Positions 58,721 through 64,000 of a stretch of DNA of 64,000 bases are shown piece after piece; position 1 is the first letter of the stretch, and each line of letters starts with the position of its first letter. Below the pieces are notes generated by a model that was not told the origin of the DNA, did not search any database, and saw only the letters and a list, made by a program, of their open reading frames with translations. Source of the DNA: Phoronis australis (taxonomy: Eukaryota; Phoronida; Phoronidae); the NCBI GenBank assembly GCA_002633005.1, contig NMRA01000059.1:943450-1007449 (forward strand). Reading direction: 5' to 3'. The translations under genes and the position numbers were made by a program.

Positions 58721-60300
58721 GATATACAGTGAGCAGCATCAGGTGGCAACTTGGTCCAGTTTTCACATGGCCGTTTGATTTTGAGAGAACTTCTTTTCCT
58801 TTTACTTTGAAAGGTGGTCTGTATTGCCGAGCTTTTAAGCGCATAGGCCTATATCCGACATAAGGACTTTTTGCAGCCTTTTTTACCTAACTGGTTTGCA
58901 TATTGATACATGTATTTACCTCACATACTATTGCAGGTAATGTCCCTTGTATTAAAAGTTGATACATGAATTTGCACCAGGTGCACCCATTTTGATTACT
59001 GCTGTACCTCTTTAATAACATTTTTTACGTTTAACACTGTATCTTTGGAGTGCCTTGGTGTATTTTCAAGAAATTTGGTTAATAGTTCTGTAGTACTGGT
59101 TACGGCCTTTTTTAATCAAGTTGTTTGTATATTGGCACATGCGCCTAAGTTTTGCATATAAGCGCAGTTCCACACAGACCCTCATGAGCCTAATGACGCG
59201 GCAATACGTTAAGTCTTTGCAGTTGTTTAAATGGATACAAACCTGTGTTCTGTCACAAAAGTGAACTTTTGATTTAGACCACTCGGCTTGTCCCTTACTG
59301 ACAGATCTGAAGAAATTTTTGGATTTGAAAAGAACTGGCAGTTCAGTTCTCCTTGACACCATGCTCGGCACATAAAATGATGTGCCTTGACAAGCCCATT
59401 TGCCATGACGCAACTCCTACGCTAACCTTTGGGAGTTTTTACCCCAATGCCTTAGGGAGCTCAAACCAGACTGTGACTAATCCGGTTCACAAATTGACTG
59501 ATGAAGAAAACCTATTCACTAATTTCTCTTATAATGCATTGATTTTAAAAAGTTGAAGATGTCGAATATTTATATTTCAATTTTAAACACGGTCATGTTG
59601 GTCATTTGTTTTACTTATTGTTCATTTTTTGTCTCTGAAACTTGTATGTTAAACAGGCATTTTGGTTCCACAACTATCTCATCCAATACACGTTCGACCA
59701 AGCTCATGAATAGAGACTGGCTTGCTGTATTCTGTAACCTGGCCATCAAGTCATTGATGTGCCAAGGAATTCGTTGGATACTCTGAGGAAAATAGCGCAT
59801 GCTTTCTGATCCACTTGCATACAGATACTGTTATTGTAAGTGTTGCCTAATGCAGAACCTGGTCTTGATCAATAACGGACTTTCCAAGCCCTGGATTCAC
59901 CTTCAAGATTACTAAAGAACAATTGAAAATTTTATAATGTTAACTAGTCTAAATAAAAAAATCTGAAGGAAGACGGGTTGATATGAGCCAGCTCTATAAA
60001 TGTCCTTGTTCTTGCAGGGGTCATTCTGCTCTTGGTATTGAGGTCACCCACACACTGTAAAATGTCACGCTAAGCTTTAAAATGTTTGTAGGTCTTTAAG
60101 TCCATATGCAATAGTAGTTGAAAGATGGTAACTTCTGCTGCTGGTTTATGGTTTTCAATAGTATTTGTTTGTATTTACTCAATAGATATGACCAGGTTTC
60201 CTCATTTTTTGAAAAATTTGAAGTTGCACTTCTTTTTTATATACTTCTTCAACTATAAATCAATACACGTGACCATCAGTGATATCAAAGGGGCAAAATC

Positions 60301-60388
60301 AATTGGTGTTGTGACAATATCATTTGGTGTTGTGACAATATCATTTGGTGTTGTGACAATATCAATTGGTGTTGTGACAATATCAATT
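60301..60388. repeat. 21-bp tandem repeat, 4 copies
   Basis: Units AATTGGTGTTGTGACAATAT plus C, alternating AATT and ATTT starts. The period is a multiple of 3, so the plus frame stays open; no gene is implied. Confidence 0.9.
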
Positions 60389-60601
60389 GAATGATATGTG
60401 GGTCAGAAAATATTCATTATTTGGCATTATCTGACCATCATATCTCAGAAATGGCTGATTATTCATGTGTAACTGAATGATACTATGCCTATGCACTGTT
60501 CTACAAAACCCTTCAGAAATTAAAGTGCTGTTCACCCACAGACGTGCCCTAGAACAAGTTACTCCTGAAACGGGTTGTGGCTAGGTTTTAATGCTGTGTG
60601 T

Positions 60602-60647
60602 CATCATCATCGGGTGTCATCTCTTTTGAGGTCGATGTGAAATGTAC

Positions 60648-60730
<83 letters not shown>

Positions 60731-61265
60731 TCTCTCTGCTGTTTGTCAGTCTGGTGCATTCTGTCATCATTGATCTTGTCCATGTCTTTATGTCATCCCT
60801 CCACATTAATCGTTGTCCTCTTGCTCTTTTCCCTTCCACGTGACCGTATAGTCTTTCTGTATGTTGTCGTGTCTTGCCGTGTGCCCAAAAAAGTTCAATT
60901 TACAACTTTGGATGGTGGACAAAAGTGATGGTTTGACACCTAGTTGTTTGCACACGTCTTCATTTGTCATTTTCTGCGTCCAGCTTATTCTTCCGATCCT
61001 TCTGAATATCCACATTTCAAACGCTTCAATCTTTCTTTCCAATGTTTTATTGAGAGTCCATGTCTCACATCCGTACATAAGGATCAAATAAAAATGTAGC
61101 AAGTTGTGAGTCGCAATCTGAGGGTGATTGATATGTTTCTTGTTGTTAATATCGTTTTCATTTTTATAAATCCTGATTTGGCCATTCCAATCCCTGTTTC
61201 ACATGTTCCATCTGTTGTTATAGTTTGTCCAAGGTATTTGAATCTATTTACTTGTTCTATTTGTG
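60602..61265 (-). mobile_element. 5'-truncated RTE-type non-LTR retrotransposon with target duplication
   Basis: A 664-bp insertion is flanked by the exact 12-bp duplication AATGCTGTGTGT (60590-60601 and 61266-61277). The minus strand encodes the C-terminal part of an endonuclease/reverse-transcriptase ORF: VNRFKYLGQTITTDGTCETG, LMYGCETWTLNK, IEAFEMWIFRRIGRISW, GKRARGQRLMWRDDIKTW. Two frameshifts (near 61095 and 60845) break it. The 3' end is a short (GAT)n tail, typical of RTE. The flanks belong to another repeat with AACAAGTT blocks that recurs at 61340-61560. Confidence 0.88.
60653..60737. repeat. (TC)n microsatellite inside the RTE coding tail
   Basis: About 85 bp of near-pure TC (GA on the coding strand). 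On the RTE coding strand it sits between RERWRE and the last residues of the ORF and adds a run of Arg-Glu repeats. It probably grew from a GA-rich RERWRE codon stretch. Confidence 0.95.
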
Positions 61266-61339
61266 AATGCTGTGTGTACATTATTTAAACTAGTGCAAGT
61301 TACCTCACTTGTGACAACTTTAATGTACTGTCCACACAC

Positions 61340-61430
61340 GACCTACCCTAGAACAAGTTGCTACTGAAACAAGTTGCTACTGGAACAAGTTGCTACTGGA
61401 ACAAGTTGCTACTGGAACAAGTTGGTGCTA
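61340..61430. repeat. 16-bp tandem repeat, about 5 copies
   Basis: Units GGAACAAGTTGCTACT; the first units carry GAAACAAG. It lies in a non-coding repeat whose parts (CCTAGAACAAGTT, GCTAGGTTT, CACTTGTGACAACTT) also flank the RTE insertion and recur weakly near 63400-63550. Confidence 0.88.
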
Positions 61431-61731
61431 GGTTTGAGTGCTGTAAAGATGCTATTTAACTAGCACAACTTACCCCACTTGTGACAACTTACTTCCCATT
61501 ATCAACAGGGGATAACTTGTTCTAAGGTAGCTCGTGCCACTTGTGGCCACAAAAGTAGGACAGAAGTAATTATCAACTGCGGTTGTGTACAGACGGGTCT
61601 TCTTTTGCACGTCGTACTCACATTAGGTGTTCATTGTCACGCAAAGAGCGACAACTTCCACCTTTTCCTAGTTGTCAGATATGTGTGTGTGTGGATGGTC
61701 CACTTGAAAGTGGGGCTGGTAAGTTGCAGTA

Positions 61732-61929
61732 GTGCGCATTGTTTTAGGGTAGGCTGTGTGTGGACAGGACAGTGCACATTGTGCAGGGTAGGCTGTGTGT
61801 GGACAGGACAGTGCACATTGTGCAGGGTAGGCTGTGTGTGGACAAGACAATGCACATTGTTCTAGGGTAGGCTGTGTGTGCACAGGACAGTGCACATTGT
61901 TCTAGGGTAGGCTGTGTGTGGACAAGACT
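61732..61929. repeat. 39-40-bp tandem repeat, 5 copies
   Basis: Units start GTGCACATTGTGCAGGGTAG and include GCTGTGTGTGGACA. Two length variants (39 and 40 bp) are interleaved. GTGCACATTGTGCA is partly self-complementary. Both strands stay open by chance over parts of the array. Confidence 0.9.
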
Positions 61930-63802
61930 TTAAGACGTTCTACTTTTATGATGCGCTCATTGAGGCTATCAAAAGAGGACTTTTATGAGTTTTTGAAACC
62001 TCAAAGTTACACACATGAAACAAAAAAGTAACATCGGTTTTTGACATTTCGGAATTTGATCATGATTGGTGCTGCTGGTTTGGTATGTGAATTTTATTTT
62101 TTTGCTTAATTGTTCTGAAAGGACACGATCACATAATCCAGTTAAAACAGATTGGTAAAAAGTCAGAAAACAAATTCCACAAGTTTTCTAATTTCATAAA
62201 ACATACTATTACTGAGTTAAAATCTATAGTTTATTATGTTCAATACCCAGACAGATCAATTTTGTAAGGATAGACGTTGGCAATTTTGCTTGATCATGAT
62301 TTAATGTGAAAGGTTTATATATGAATTCATGTCAACCATTTCTAGGAATCACTTGAATGGTGTGTATAATATTTCTGCTTGATAAGAATCCGTTTTATCG
62401 GATGATAATTTTTTATGCAAGGTTGATGAACAGTTATGATAATTTATACAATTTCTTATTATTGAGTAATAGGAAATGATCAAAAGAGCTGTTTTCCCAT
62501 GATTCATGGTTTTAATGTGGTCAAACTGAACAGTATTGATCTGCCCTGCTTGAATGGGGCTGTAAGCAGCCTCCTATTGGTTTTAGACAGTCTGACATAT
62601 TGATTGATGGATTGATTGAACATTGGTTAACCTCAAAAGAAATACAATACAACACTATGAATATAATGTAACACTGCACAAAGACTAACAGAGATATGCC
62701 AGGAAACAAACTGAAAATAGTTATGATAAATAAGTCCAAGGTACTAGTACAGATCAAACTGAGAAGGACATTTGGTGTATGGATGACACATCAACATAGT
62801 TACAATAAAATTCTTCAATTTGGGACAAATGATTAAAATTGCCATATTTCTATTTTTAAAGTCTTAGCACATTGTTGCAAATACTCAAAATTTTACCAAA
62901 TTTTGTTTAGTAATACAAACCAAGAATTGCCTCAAAAGTTATTTTTTGCTGAATGATGTTTACTGTACCTTCTTCCCACCGTGTTCTGTCAAAATGTTGT
63001 TTTTTGTTTTTAAAGAGCGGTTAAAATTTGCACTCCACGTGACTTTGTGTATTATATTCAAGTGGCACTTGACAGGATGTGGATTACAAGCATGGAAATT
63101 ACTTGCATTTGTGTGGGAGGCTTCTTTCACCTGTGCTCTGTGTGTGTATGTTTGGATCTATCGATCGATCGATTGTCTGCCCTCAGCTTTATGTCACAGC
63201 TGATTACGGTAAATATTCTCCAGTTTCAAACATTCTATAAAATTTGGGACACCTAATTTCAAGCCAAACTTGATTTTCAAATTTGGGATACTGACTGTTT
63301 TGTATCAGCAGAGTATGAAAATAGGATTGGCAGTTCTTGAACTTGTCAAAATAGATGTAATGGTTTTCATGTGACCCCCCATGATGCTTTCTACACCAGG
63401 AGTAACCCTATGACAAGTTATTCCTAGAGCAAAGTTGTCCTTAGTTTCATTGTATGTTAGTGTGGCTTACTACCCTGGACAACGTGACACACATGAGACA
63501 AATTGTCCCCATCTTAGCCAGGTAGGTTAACCTTTACTAGGGTAACTTGCCCCTTGTCATAGTGTAGATGCAAACCTGAAGACAAACTGGAGGTAATTAC
63601 CAGCTATGCACTAGCTCAGTTACACATATAAGGGCGCCTAATTATTTTTGTGGCCATATTTGTCACATGTGCTGTGTGGACACTTGGGTCGTGTTATTCC
63701 AGGATGGCTCATTATGTGGACATGATTCAAGAGGTGATTGATCATTTGTTGTTGCTGGTAATTCTTGAATCTAGGATGGCCAATATTGCCCATTTCTGAA
63801 AT
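61930..63802. other. no gene recognised; old dispersed repeats
   Basis: The segment 61930-62260 matches the R2 family (TACTGAGTTAAAATCTA shared with 18031-18047). Nothing else is supported. Confidence 0.4.
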
Positions 63803-64000
63803 TACCGTAATCGTTCGGGTTAACGCCCATGCTCAGTTAACCGCCCACCCCCTACTTTAGGTGAATTTCGATTTAACCGCCCACTGCTCGGTTAACCGCC
63901 CCCCTGCTATTTTTGAAGATTTCCAATTAACCGCCCACTGCTCGGTTAACCGCCCATCCCCTACTTTTGCCGATTGGTGATTACCGCCCTGTGCTAATAG
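63803..64000. mobile_element. left end of a second GGGCGGTTAA-type TIR element (cut by window edge)
   Basis: Begins TACCGTAATCGTTCGGGTTA, the tip of the 47051 element with one change, followed by four or more CGGTTAACCGCCCA-type modules at about 50-bp spacing. The orientation matches the inverted right end of the 47-50 kb copy. The element continues past position 64000. Confidence 0.75.

Larger units (their letters stand above)
56133..60300. other. no gene recognised
   Basis: No supported exon. It contains the inverse dispersed repeat at 57450-57670 and a 35-bp triplet (58616-58720). Open frames near 59066-59413 and 59615-59800 (minus) have no motif I recognise. Confidence 0.4.

Noticed and set aside
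59066-59413. 115-codon minus ORF
   Set aside because: No motif, no signal peptide, no splice support.
60598-60843. Leu-Ser repeat membrane protein on the plus strand
   Set aside because: It is the antisense of the (TC)n tract in the RTE coding tail.

Overview
The window is animal nuclear DNA. Its two recognisable genes are split by GT-AG introns whose phases agree, long stretches carry no gene, and it is full of degenerate metazoan mobile elements: RTE and other LINE fragments, TTAA-flanked DNA transposons with THAP domains, MITEs and a tRNA-headed SINE. A secreted PAN-like plus WxxW (mucin-type) protein and this transposon mix suggest a marine invertebrate. The sequence alone does not fix the phylum. 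There is no bacterial operon, rRNA gene or CRISPR array.

Layout. 1-6.7 kb: the 5' half of a WRN-like RecQ helicase gene on the minus strand. Six coding exons join in frame from a start at 6718 through acidic exons to helicase motifs 0, I and Ia. The rest of the gene lies beyond position 1. Its introns hold a 37-bp tandem repeat and a long-TIR MITE. 7.3-7.9 kb: a large fold-back inverted repeat. 8.1 kb: one orphan exon. 8.9-9.5 kb: a dead LINE fragment. 9.5-11.5 kb: hAT-like MITEs. 11.05-12.69 kb: copy A of a THAP transposon. 13.75-16.46 kb: a complete three-exon minus-strand gene for a 211-residue secreted WxxW protein. 17-20.1 kb: old repeats, a 12-bp tandem array and the 3' end of a LINE. 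20-39 kb: essentially gene-free, with one MITE at 21.9 kb and diffuse repeats.

39.4-44.3 kb: copy B of the THAP transposon, split by a 3.5-kb TTAA-flanked element that itself carries a decayed C2H2-type gene on the minus strand. 47.05-50.06 kb: a 3-kb element whose ends are built from GGGCGGTTAA-like modules. It contains a spacerless perfect palindrome of about 133-bp arms and a GIY-YIG-like retroelement tail. Another end of this family starts at 63.8 kb. 53.98-56.13 kb: copy C of the THAP transposon, invaded by a tRNA-derived SINE. 60.6-61.27 kb: a 5'-truncated RTE retrotransposon with an intact 12-bp target duplication and a large (TC)n tract inside its coding tail. Several short tandem arrays follow.

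The two genes are independent: one is nuclear DNA metabolism and the other is secreted or extracellular. The rest of the window is best read as layers of nested transposons.
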